64,000 nt of DNA from Flavobacteriia bacterium (GTDB taxonomy: Bacteria; Bacteroidota; Bacteroidia; Flavobacteriales; Schleiferiaceae): NCBI GenBank assembly GCA_013373425.1, contig JABXHW010000012.1, forward strand, positions 1-64,000, given 5' to 3'. The position numbers and the translations under genes are program-made. This document shows, one piece after another, positions 25,035 through 32,732 of this stretch. The notes beneath the pieces are model-generated. The model was not told where the DNA came from. It saw only the letters and a program-made list of their open reading frames with translations, and made no database searches. Within the stretch, counting starts at the first letter, position 1. Every line of letters starts with the position of its first letter.

Positions 25035-25074
25035 GTGGACGCGGGGGCGTGTGGACGTGCGTGCAGACGGACGT
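25035..25074. repeat. Octamer array (GTGGACGT-type)
   Basis: Five 8-bp units, GTGGACGC, GGGGGCGT, GTGGACGT, GCGTGCAG and ACGGACGT, placed between the gdhA terminator and the next ATG. Confidence 0.75.
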
Positions 25075-25085
25075 ATATTGAGCGT

Positions 25086-26033
25086 ATGAAGTACTTTTCT
25101 CTCATCGCATTGATGTTTTTGGGCTTGCCGTTGAGTGCACAGCCTCAGCTGAATTATCACGCAGAAGAACTTCTGCTAGAAGACATGTTTGGACGTGCAG
25201 AGGCGATGCAGTTTGACCTGGATTCTGCTTTCGCTTGGCAGGAAGGTCGGTTGAGGACTGAAGGGTTTCTAAATGGGAATGAAGCCGCTGATTTCTATTC
25301 CTTGTTTCAATCTATGTGGGTTGGGAATCAACCAAATTTCGAGAGACTCGATGAGTTAACCTTTTCTCTTTTCGAAGTTGGCGATGACCTGGGTAGCCAC
25401 GTTCCACCTCTTGAGTTGTTCTACACCACCTCCCACATCTCACAAGCGTGTATGGAATTCTCCGGATCAAAGTTGGCAGATTGCGCTTTCGGGATGGAGG
25501 GCATGAATGGAATTCCTGAATGTTTGAATGAAGAGGACTTCACGCATCCCTTCTACAGATCCTTCATTTATGTTACGCTTTGGCGAATGGCTGATGTGGA
25601 TAGAGGACTTTCGGACCCTCTCGAACTCTCCCTTTCCGATGTTCTAAACGAATCGAGCACAGATCTAATCTTAGAGGTTCTTGTACTTCCCAACAAGCAG
25701 GTCGCTATGAATGGCGTACCGCTACCGGCTACTGCACCTGAAGTGAAAGAAAGAGTATTGTCCTTTTTTGAAACGGTAGAGCCGAGAATCGAGCATAACG
25801 AAAATGGCCGAACCATCCGGCTTCCACCTCAGGACTTAGTTATTCTTTTGAAGACAAAGCCCGAGGTAGAGTACACGCACTACATCGATATCCAGAATGA
25901 AATCGTGGCTGCATATCGCACATTGAGAAATCAAACCGCACTGGATTTATTCGACTCTCCGTTCGATGAACTCGCACCAGAAAACCGTGCCTTGATCCAA
26001 CGCCTCATCCCTCAAAACATACAAGAGGAGTAG
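25086..26033 (+). CDS. Secreted protein with ExbD/TolR-like C-terminal region
   Basis: About 315 residues from the ATG at 25086; the longer frame from 25035 is made of the octamer repeat. A signal peptide ends near LPLSAQ. Residues 20-165 form an unrecognised domain with three Cys. From about residue 190 the sequence follows Bacteroidota ExbD: LILEVLVLPNKQVAMNG, then HYIDIQNEIVAAYRTLRNQ and the ending LIQRLIPQNIQEE. ExbD normally has an N-terminal membrane anchor that couples to ExbB; here a cleavable signal replaces it. It may be an adaptor or decoy of the energy-transducing complex (inference). Confidence 0.7.
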   Translation: MKYFSLIALMFLGLPLSAQPQLNYHAEELLLEDMFGRAEAMQFDLDSAFAWQEGRLRTEGFLNGNEAADFYSLFQSMWVGNQPNFERLDELTFSLFEVGDDLGSHVPPLELFYTTSHISQACMEFSGSKLADCAFGMEGMNGIPECLNEEDFTHPFYRSFIYVTLWRMADVDRGLSDPLELSLSDVLNESSTDLILEVLVLPNKQVAMNGVPLPATAPEVKERVLSFFETVEPRIEHNENGRTIRLPPQDLVILLKTKPEVEYTHYIDIQNEIVAAYRTLRNQTALDLFDSPFDELAPENRALIQRLIPQNIQEE

Positions 26034-26036
26034 AAG

Positions 26037-26064
26037 ACGCCCGCACGTCCCTACGCACCCACCC
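26037..26064. repeat. Octamer array (ACGCNCCC-type)
   Basis: Three to four 8-bp units, ACGCCCGC, ACGTCCCT and ACGCACCC, right after the stop codon of the ExbD-like gene. Confidence 0.6.
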
Positions 26065-26066
26065 AC

Positions 26067-26092
26067 AAAAAAACCCCGACATAAGTCGGGGT
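26067..26092 (-). terminator. Terminator of the LPP20-like gene
   Basis: A perfect 8-bp stem (26073-26080 with 26085-26092, ATAA loop) has a seven-base A run on its left, that is, a T run on the minus strand, 22 bp beyond the stop at 26115. Confidence 0.85.
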
Positions 26093-26114
26093 CAAGGTTT
26101 GGTGTGTATTGTGC

Positions 26115-26696
26115 CTATCGATTGTTGCGATAGTTTTCCATTTCTTCTTCGAAAGTCTCCTTGAAGCGCTCGTAGTTGTAATCGATGCGAACTACTTCAT
26201 CTTGACTTAGTGACTCGTAGTAACTAGTCACAAGGTTCTCTGCTGAAAGCTCAATCGCTACGTAGTAACGATAAGTATCTTGAGTTCCTTCGTTGCGAAC
26301 TACAGTGCTTACTTCGCAGATGTTGCGAATACCTCGTAGAGTTTGGTTCACTACTGTGCGGGCATTCTCTTCGAAACGCTCCATCACTTCTTCGCGGTTG
26401 TTCATCTCGCGACTCATCACGTAGTTGTCGCCAACGAGTTTCATAACACTCTCTAGGTCTCCAGCAAGCTGAGCTTTTGCATTGCTCATCGCTTTGCGCT
26501 TTGCTGTGTTCATGTCTATGCTCTCGCCGAAAGCATTTGCACGGAAGGCATTATCGTCGGTGAAGTAATCAGGTCCAGAACAAGGGATGACAATCACTTC
26601 TTCATTTTCACTGATAGTCTCTTCGCTTGATCCGCAGCTTACTGCTACGAAAGCCATTGCGATTGCGGCTAGTTTAAGGGAGTAGGTGCGTTTCAT
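26115..26696 (-). CDS. LPP20-like lipoprotein
   Basis: A 193-residue lipoprotein (lipobox AVSC, Cys near 21). The mature part resembles the LPP20/FlgT-N fold: AKRKAMSNAKAQLAGDLES in the middle, followed by a strand-rich part with TYRYYVAIELSAENL. Such proteins are outer-membrane lipoproteins of uncertain role. It stands alone, divergent from the nuclease gene, with a good terminator. Family recognition is from pattern and would need a profile search. Confidence 0.7.
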   Translation of the reverse strand: MKRTYSLKLAAIAMAFVAVSCGSSEETISENEEVIVIPCSGPDYFTDDNAFRANAFGESIDMNTAKRKAMSNAKAQLAGDLESVMKLVGDNYVMSREMNNREEVMERFEENARTVVNQTLRGIRNICEVSTVVRNEGTQDTYRYYVAIELSAENLVTSYYESLSQDEVVRIDYNYERFKETFEEEMENYRNNR

Positions 26697-26777
26697 AGTT
26701 TCTGTATTTACGTTGTACGATTGTTTGCTTATGTTCTTACCTTACGAAGGTAGCTCAATCTGACTTTTGCTAAGACC

Positions 26778-29588
26778 ATGCCAAAAGCTTTTCTCGACCT
26801 CGCTGTAGAACACATTCTCTCAAAACACGAAAGCAATCTATCAAAGCTTTTGATTGTATTGCCGAGTAGGCGCGCAGGATTATTCTTACGTAAGAAGTTG
26901 GCAGCCAGGATTTCAGCTCCTAAACTAGGACCGCAAATCACGGTGATTGATACTCTGGCCCAAGAACTCTCCGGTTTGCAGAAGGCCGATAGCCTCTCCC
27001 TTCAGTTTCAACTTTATCAATCCTACAAGGCGGTCTTTGGAAAGGACAGCGAAAGTTTTGAGGACTTTCTAAAGTGGTCGGGCCGATTGCTTCAAGATTT
27101 CAATGAAATCGATCGATACACCATCGATGCAAAAAAGCTGTACGACAACCTCACGGAAATCAAGCGACTTGAAAGCTGGGGCGTGGATGGTGAGGTGCCT
27201 GAAGTCATGGATACATTTCTGACTTTTTGGAAGCGGCTACACCCCATCTACCTACATTATATAGAGAACTTAGAGCAGCGGAAAGTGGGCTACCAAGGTT
27301 TACTTTACAGAAAGGCTGCGACTATTCTCGAGACCGATGGATGGAAGCCTTACTTGGAACCCCTCAACGCCGAACACGTTCTTTTCCTTGGTTTCAACGC
27401 ACTGAACAATGCTGAGATTTCCATAATTCGTTCTGCCCTGGATAGCGATGTGGGAGATATCTTATTTGATGTTGACTCGCTCTATTTTGAAGATGAAGAA
27501 TATGAGGCAGGGATGTTCCTGCGGCGGTATAAAGATTGGCCCTATTTCTCTAGGAAGCCATTTAGTTTTGTGAGCGATTCACTTCGAAAGGAGACGCGTA
27601 AAATTGAGCTCATTGGTGTCCCCCGAACGATAGGAATGGCCAAAGCCACTTCGGAAAAACTGGGAGAGATGAAGGCAGCCATCCCTCAAGCGGATGTCAC
27701 TGAAAAAATTGCACTGGTATTGGCCGAAGAAGGGATGCTTCTCCCTGCTCTGAATAGCATTCCATCTGATTTTGAAGATATCAACGTAACTATGGGTCTG
27801 CCGGTTAGCCGATTGACCTTGGCCACCACCGTGGAGAATCTATTTGAGGCTCAAGAACGGGCGCTCCGACTTCAAAACTTGGAGAATCGCTCGTATCAGA
27901 TTTATCACAAGGATATTGAACGCCTATTACTTCAGTCGTTTGGTCAGTTTCTTCTAGGCGACAATGGATCACAGAAGGCCACGGAGTTGAGCGGAATGAT
28001 TCGAACCTATAATGCACCTTTCCTCAGCTTGAAGAAGTTGAGAGAATGGCTGCCCGATTCACCGAATTTCATACGCATACTCGAGGAGAAGACGCCTTCA
28101 GAAATGCTGTCAACTTGTGCGGAGCTTCTCGCTGCTTATCACGATTCGGAAAGAACCTCTCCGGAAGATAAGGAGGGGAGCAAGATGTTGTTTCGAGTTT
28201 GCCATCGACTTTTGGATTTATATCTAGATTATGAGCAAGAGCCCAGCATGACCACATCTCTTCAGTTGTTTCGTCAGCTTCAGAAAGATGAAAAACTGGA
28301 CTTCTTCGGTGAGCCATTAAAGGGCTTACAAATTATGGGTGTGTTGGAAACCCGGCTGCTCACGTTTGAGCGCGTAATTATCACCCATGTTAATGAGGAG
28401 ATCCTTCCAGCGGGGAAGTCGGAGAACAGCTTTATACCATATGACTTAAAGCGGGGTTTTGGGCTACCTACCCACCGTGAGAAAGACGCGATTTACGCCT
28501 ATCACTTTTATAGATTACTTCAAGGGACAAAACACGTCTGCTTGATGTACGATACCGAAACCAAGGACGTCGGAACAGGAGAGCCTAGCCGCTTTATCGA
28601 GCAAGTTCGCCGTGAACTTTCTGTGTATGAAAACAATGAAATTCACGAATCGATTTATTCCACTCCAATTGAGAAGAAGCAGATGTCTGTCGACTTTGAA
28701 TTGGATAAAGGTCCTTTCTTAGAAGAGGCCTACCGCCGACGAGCGAAAGACGGTGTGGCGCCATCTCACCTTCAAGCATGGGTGAAAGATCCATCCCTTT
28801 TCTACAAGCGATTTATCCTCCGTGCAAATGAGGCCGATGAGGTTGAAGAAGTGATGGGAGATCGAACGATTGGGACCGTTGCCCACAAAGTTTTAGAGAA
28901 CTTCTACAAGCCCTTCATCGGAAAATCGCCTAGTCCGCAAGACTTCGATGAGATCATTCAGAATATTGGAGCCCACCTTGCCAAAGCTCATTTGGATGAA
29001 ATCAAACGACCTATTGAAACGCAGGGCAGAAGCGGATTGGTAGTGTATGCCATCTCTGAAATGCTCACTCAATTCTTGAAAGAAGAACGGAAGCGGGCGT
29101 TGGAATACGCCCGTGACGGCAGGGAGTGGATTATAGTTGGAGCTGAAGAAAAGTTGATGCACACTATAGAAGTTCCTGGCCTCGGCTATCCTGTTATGCT
29201 CAAGGGTCTCATCGACCGAATAGACAAAGTGGACGGCGTGTATCATGTCATAGATTACAAGACGGGCTCAGCCAAACCAGAAGACTTGCGATTCACCGCA
29301 CTGTCTCAATTAGCGGAAAGCGAGCGCAAATCCAAAGCACTTCAGCTCGTCATGTACGCATGGTTAATGGCGAAGAACTACCCAGAGTCCAATGATTTTG
29401 TCGCTGGGATTTTCTCGCTACGAGATAATAAGGCTGGCCTTCTAGTGTCCCACCCCAGTAAGCAAGTAGGCAACGTACTCACCCGTGATATACTCGATCA
29501 GTTCGAAGAACTACTTATCTCTATGTTGCAAGAGGTGTTCTCTTTGGAGGGCGTGATTAGAACGGAGAAGGAGTTGGAGGAGGGGTGA
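26778..29588 (+). CDS. AddB-like PD-(D/E)XK nuclease family protein
   Basis: A 936-residue protein. The N-terminal part, with LLIVLPSRRAGLFLRKKL (22-39), is a degenerate UvrD/AddB-type helicase fold, where PSRRAG replaces a Walker A. The C-terminal nuclease has Asp813 (GLIDRID), the IDYKTG motif with Asp826 and Lys828, and the QLVMY motif near 856-860. AddB pairs with AddA in double-strand break repair. In Bacteroidota an AddA gene is often adjacent; none is present here, so the partner must lie elsewhere. The stop codon overlaps a heptamer array. Confidence 0.88.
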   Translation: MPKAFLDLAVEHILSKHESNLSKLLIVLPSRRAGLFLRKKLAARISAPKLGPQITVIDTLAQELSGLQKADSLSLQFQLYQSYKAVFGKDSESFEDFLKWSGRLLQDFNEIDRYTIDAKKLYDNLTEIKRLESWGVDGEVPEVMDTFLTFWKRLHPIYLHYIENLEQRKVGYQGLLYRKAATILETDGWKPYLEPLNAEHVLFLGFNALNNAEISIIRSALDSDVGDILFDVDSLYFEDEEYEAGMFLRRYKDWPYFSRKPFSFVSDSLRKETRKIELIGVPRTIGMAKATSEKLGEMKAAIPQADVTEKIALVLAEEGMLLPALNSIPSDFEDINVTMGLPVSRLTLATTVENLFEAQERALRLQNLENRSYQIYHKDIERLLLQSFGQFLLGDNGSQKATELSGMIRTYNAPFLSLKKLREWLPDSPNFIRILEEKTPSEMLSTCAELLAAYHDSERTSPEDKEGSKMLFRVCHRLLDLYLDYEQEPSMTTSLQLFRQLQKDEKLDFFGEPLKGLQIMGVLETRLLTFERVIITHVNEEILPAGKSENSFIPYDLKRGFGLPTHREKDAIYAYHFYRLLQGTKHVCLMYDTETKDVGTGEPSRFIEQVRRELSVYENNEIHESIYSTPIEKKQMSVDFELDKGPFLEEAYRRRAKDGVAPSHLQAWVKDPSLFYKRFILRANEADEVEEVMGDRTIGTVAHKVLENFYKPFIGKSPSPQDFDEIIQNIGAHLAKAHLDEIKRPIETQGRSGLVVYAISEMLTQFLKEERKRALEYARDGREWIIVGAEEKLMHTIEVPGLGYPVMLKGLIDRIDKVDGVYHVIDYKTGSAKPEDLRFTALSQLAESERKSKALQLVMYAWLMAKNYPESNDFVAGIFSLRDNKAGLLVSHPSKQVGNVLTRDILDQFEELLISMLQEVFSLEGVIRTEKELEEG

Positions 29589-29628
29589 GTTGCGAGTTGC
29601 GGGTGACGGGTTTGCAAGTAGCGAGAAC
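29587..29628. repeat. Heptamer array (GAGTTGC-type)
   Basis: Six 7-bp units: GAGTTGC, GAGTTGC, GGGTGAC, GGGTTTG, CAAGTAG and CGAGAAC. The first overlaps the stop codon of the nuclease gene. It marks the left side of an accessory stretch that ends at the octamer array 32599-32638. Confidence 0.7.
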
Positions 29629-29662
29629 TGCCCCCTTGATAAAACACATTTTAAAGAATCCT

Positions 29663-30157
29663 ATGAAGCATCACATAGTTCTACTCTTCTGTGCTAGTTT
29701 ACTATTCTCTTGTGCTCAACAAGAAAAGGACAGTAGTGTATCAGAAAAAGTCCTAGATGAACTTCGATTGATTGAATCAGCGTTAGTTATCGAATCGATG
29801 GGTGAAGTGCCAATTGAGCAGCGATTGGAGGAGATTCGAAAAAGCCTGTATGGTAGGGATGAAATTTCTGTTATTGAACTCGAAAGAGACGTGTGTGGTG
29901 AGTACCAAGTTGGAGATTCAATAGTCCATTATATTTCTCCAAGACCATTATTCTACCAACCATATGATTCACTTCACTTGGTTAAACTTTCAAGTGGACG
30001 AACTTTTAAACTTGGTTTAGACACAAGGCTTCAGTGCTTTATACTGAGGGATATTGCAGACTCGGCTGGAGTTCAAGTTTATTCAGGAGGGTTTACTACC
30101 GTTGGAATGAACCATAACAAGGCGATGGCAGTTCGAATTGAGGTTTTGGAAGAGTAA
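29663..30157 (+). CDS. Hypothetical lipoprotein
   Basis: About 164 residues from the ATG at 29663, which starts a lipoprotein signal (lipobox LFSC, then AQQEK). The longer frame from 29585 is encoded by the repeat array. The mature part has a helical segment (residues 25-60) and a strand-rich C-terminus with VCGEYQVGDSIVHYI. Not recognised. It is the first of three same-strand genes with lower GC and little similarity to known families, within a repeat-bounded stretch. Confidence 0.7.
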   Translation: MKHHIVLLFCASLLFSCAQQEKDSSVSEKVLDELRLIESALVIESMGEVPIEQRLEEIRKSLYGRDEISVIELERDVCGEYQVGDSIVHYISPRPLFYQPYDSLHLVKLSSGRTFKLGLDTRLQCFILRDIADSAGVQVYSGGFTTVGMNHNKAMAVRIEVLEE

Positions 30158-30191
30158 GTAGCACTCAAATCAATCTGCCAACCTAGGCTAA

Positions 30192-30521
30192 ATGAACCTG
30201 AACAGAAATCCATCAACGCAAGAAGAAAGACTTTTAGAGTTCCTTGTCAGGAGATCTTTAACGCCAATACCTGAGAAATGGAGCGACGGATTATTGGTGT
30301 ATCCGATGGATGATGGGGGAATGGGCGGTTTGTATTTGTTCCCAGGAGGCGAACGGAAGGCTGGAAGGACCTTCGGAGAACAAGCGAGCGAATATCAGTT
30401 TACAGATTCGGATGGGGTTGAAGTAATCGCTTCGTTGAATTTGGATAAGGACGGAGAGCTCTTTGAACTTGATATTTGGAAAACGGATTTTAGAAAGATT
30501 TCAAAGTGGCCGGATTTGTAG
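30192..30521 (+). CDS. DUF6984-like small protein
   Basis: A 109-residue soluble protein. The pattern YPMDDGGMGGLYLFPGG (36-52) followed by FTDSDGVEVIASLNLDKDG and ELDIWKTDF resembles the DUF6984 family, named from memory. Such small acidic proteins often sit near polymorphic toxin loci as immunity-like genes, though no toxin is visible here. It starts 34 bp after the upstream lipoprotein and ends 10 bp before the next gene, so the three may be one transcript. Function is unknown. Confidence 0.6.
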   Translation: MNLNRNPSTQEERLLEFLVRRSLTPIPEKWSDGLLVYPMDDGGMGGLYLFPGGERKAGRTFGEQASEYQFTDSDGVEVIASLNLDKDGELFELDIWKTDFRKISKWPDL

Positions 30522-30531
30522 ATTTTGAAAG

Positions 30532-30963
30532 ATGATTAAAGTGAAAGGTTGTCGAGTTAAATTGTGGACTTCTGTTTATTCTACGAAAGATGAAACATTG
30601 GACTTGCTCGGCCGCAAGTTGGGGCATAAGGATGTAGAGAGTAAAATGATCAAAGGGCAACAAAGATTCAACAATGTTACGAAGCGCTACTCTCGCCCTT
30701 GGTGGGCTACTGTCTATCATTTTTTATCAGAATATGACAATGTTTTTCATGTAGAAGAGTGTAATAAAGAGTGGCTGCAAGATTGGAATGATGAGGTTCC
30801 AATTCTCGTTGAGTTAGTTAAGAAGCACGGTTACAAGGTTAAGCTTGAATATGACATCGCACTAAACCCTGGAACTTATCCAAGTATCGAATTCTCAACA
30901 GAGTTTTTATCCCACTTGGCCAAGTTTGAATGTGAGATCAACATGAGCTTTTTGCACGAATGA
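30532..30963 (+). CDS. DUF4279-like small protein
   Basis: A 143-residue soluble protein. The N-terminus has a strand with KGCRVKLWTSVYST, the middle a WATVYHF strand and an acidic helix, and the C-terminus YPSIEFSTEFLSHLAKF, giving the overall layout of DUF4279 proteins. The match is by eye and tentative. It follows the DUF6984-like gene by 10 bp. DUF4279 members are frequent in immunity gene arrays, but no toxin gene was found nearby. Confidence 0.55.
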   Translation: MIKVKGCRVKLWTSVYSTKDETLDLLGRKLGHKDVESKMIKGQQRFNNVTKRYSRPWWATVYHFLSEYDNVFHVEECNKEWLQDWNDEVPILVELVKKHGYKVKLEYDIALNPGTYPSIEFSTEFLSHLAKFECEINMSFLHE

Positions 30964-31068
30964 GATTGAATAGCTTTAGTTGCTGGATGTGTAGAATGAG
31001 AGGATGAGAAAGAATGAAATGGTGGTTCATTGATAAAGCTTGGCAAGGAAGAATTTTCGCTGTTATTT

Positions 31069-31256
31069 GCCCGGGGCTAGCTCCCGCTGCCCCAGTATCA
31101 AATTACCCATTTCACCTGGCCTTAGTCGGAGGGTAAACGTTTACTTACGACTAGTCAAAACTTTTTGCGTGATTCACGCAGTTTGCCTCTGAGATTCGAA
31201 GATTCACTTTATTATTCCCGAACTTGATGGTGGGGCAGCGGGAGCTGGCCCCGGGC
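31069..31256. repeat. 190-bp inverted-repeat element, copy 2
   Basis: The best preserved copy (188 bp). Its 33-bp terminal inverted repeats (31069-31101 and 31224-31256) match at 30 of 33 positions by eye. Inside are GGTAAACGTTTACTTACG and a GTGATTCAC palindrome, in reverse order relative to copies 1 and 3, so this copy is inverted. It lies between the DUF4279-like gene and an octamer array. No obvious target duplication was seen. Confidence 0.88.
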
Positions 31257-31281
31257 AGTCCGCCCCTTCCATTCTGCCGGT

Positions 31282-31385
31282 TCTCATCCTCCATAACCCG
31301 CCCCATTCAATCTCATCACCTACTGCCGCTCTAATCTTCCAGTATTCCAACAGTCCAACCTTCGAGCGCTCCAGTCCTTCATCAA
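31282..31385. repeat. Long octamer array (TCCANNNN-type)
   Basis: About thirteen units in an 8-bp register. The last six are clearest: TCCAGTAT, TCCAACAG, TCCAACCT, TCGAGCGC, TCCAGTCC and TTCATCAA. The consensus is the reverse complement of the array at 52546-52689, and both lie next to a copy of the 190-bp element. Confidence 0.65.
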
Positions 31386-31454
31386 CCCCCAACCAATTCC
31401 CCTTCTCCCACGTTATCCTCCTACAAGGCTCAATAACATCCAAACCAGAGCATT

Positions 31455-31802
31455 ATGAAGATGGGCAAGTACATGAAGGGGGCGATAACGATACTCGTTT
31501 TGAGCATTCCGAACTTTATTTGGGGTCAAGCTGTGGTAGCTGCGCCTATTGAAGTGGAGAAATCTGAAATTGCTCCTATGGAGTTCAGTTGGAATTACGA
31601 CTGTGTATCTGACATGACTTGGCAGGATATGGATCGCGGAGAGCCTCAGTTAGGGGAGGTCATGAAAAAAACACGAGCTTGCACAACATACCTTGTCTAC
31701 GTTCCGGCTCAATCGGAACAATTGCACCAGCTCAACCGCTACAACAACGGCATGCCCGCCACGGCAATGCTGAGCTCAGAAATCTACTTTAGAGAATACT
31801 AA
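31455..31802 (+). CDS. Small secreted protein A
   Basis: A 115-residue protein with a signal peptide (ITILVLSIPNFIWGQ). The mature part, about 90 residues, has two Cys and short acidic segments and matches no family I know. It is followed by two more small exported proteins on the same strand with gaps of 11 and 10 bp, so they form one unit. The signal-peptide coding region is almost identical in nucleotides to that of the next gene, while the mature parts differ completely. Confidence 0.65.
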   Translation: MKMGKYMKGAITILVLSIPNFIWGQAVVAAPIEVEKSEIAPMEFSWNYDCVSDMTWQDMDRGEPQLGEVMKKTRACTTYLVYVPAQSEQLHQLNRYNNGMPATAMLSSEIYFREY

Positions 31803-31813
31803 ACCGACAAGCC

Positions 31814-32185
31814 ATGAAACAGAATAGCCTCAAGTTGTTTTCCATGATTCTCGTTTTGAGCATTCCTAATTTTATTTGGGCTCAAAGTGCCCCATATGAG
31901 GAAGAGTGTTCCGAAGGAGTTCGAGTAGAAAAAGTCGAGATCGCAGACCGAGTGCCTGATGAGATTCTTGATGCCTTGTTAGTGGAAGCTGAGTCGTGCG
32001 AAGTTTCTGTTCAATCGACGTGCAGCTTGCCGAATGGCGAAGATGCAGCACAGTCAGGAGCGAGATGCTGCTGGTTTTACGACTATACTCCATCTGAACG
32101 CGGCTTTAGATCAAATCAAGATGACTTCACGACACGTACCGTGTTTACCCGTGAAGACCTCCAGCGGATGAATCGTTACGATTAA
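31814..32185 (+). CDS. Small secreted protein B
   Basis: A 123-residue protein with the signal peptide MILVLSIPNFIWAQS, nearly the same as in protein A. The mature part is acidic and contains six Cys, including the pair CCWFYDY near residue 84, so disulphide bonding in the periplasm or outside is likely. Not recognised. Both A and B end near a similar LNRY or MNRY motif, a second trace of common origin. Confidence 0.65.
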   Translation: MKQNSLKLFSMILVLSIPNFIWAQSAPYEEECSEGVRVEKVEIADRVPDEILDALLVEAESCEVSVQSTCSLPNGEDAAQSGARCCWFYDYTPSERGFRSNQDDFTTRTVFTREDLQRMNRYD

Positions 32186-32195
32186 TCCAAAAGCA

Positions 32196-32600
32196 ATGAA
32201 AAGCGCTCTATTTCTTGCATCCGTCTTGTTTGCAGTTTCTCTTTCCTCATTCGGACAAGTCTTACCTCCGCGCGCGGGGTTGGCTCAAATGACCATTGAG
32301 CGCACGATGCCTACGGCTGTTCATGGCTTAGACAAAGAAGAGTCTAAGTTGGGTTGGATGAAAGTGTCGACTAGCTTTTTCTATTATAATCCAGATTTGG
32401 AAGCAGAGTTCGAACGGCTACAGGGATTTTTTTGCGGCGCTGGAGCCACTGTGAGTGTAGAAGTTCAAAAGAGTGGTACGCCCGCTCAATACGGCGAGAT
32501 ACCCAGCCGTCCAAATGCATCTTCTTGGCCATCACCAGAAAGCCACGCGCAACCGATTAACGATCTTCGTTTTGTAGATGCGGATCCGGCTTATAAGTAG
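32196..32600 (+). CDS. Small secreted protein C
   Basis: A 134-residue protein with a signal peptide (cleavage near SSFG-QVLP). The mature part has little Cys, a segment WMKVSTSFFYYNPDLE and a Pro/Ser-rich C-terminus. Its signal peptide differs from those of A and B. It is the last gene in the unit; its stop overlaps an octamer array. No family is recognised. Confidence 0.65.
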   Translation: MKSALFLASVLFAVSLSSFGQVLPPRAGLAQMTIERTMPTAVHGLDKEESKLGWMKVSTSFFYYNPDLEAEFERLQGFFCGAGATVSVEVQKSGTPAQYGEIPSRPNASSWPSPESHAQPINDLRFVDADPAYK

Positions 32601-32638
32601 GCAAGTGCGCAGGAACGCAGTAGCTCAGGTAATGTGAG
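32599..32638. repeat. Octamer array (GCGCAGGA-type)
   Basis: Units AGGCAAGT, GCGCAGGA, ACGCAGTA, GCTCAGGT and AATGTGAG, beginning in the stop codon of small secreted protein C. It marks the right end of the accessory stretch that starts at 29587. Confidence 0.6.
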
Positions 32639-32732
32639 CACGTCGGCGTTGCTCTAGAGCTATGAAATACTCATGATTTTCACATCCAATAAACCTCTAG
32701 CTTGAGGCTTCACACTTCGGCCCTCCGTCTTT

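Noticed and set aside
31204-31443. 79-residue minus-strand open frame
   Set aside because: It is made of the 190-bp element end and the octamer array; the C-terminal CPGPAPAAP is repeat-encoded.
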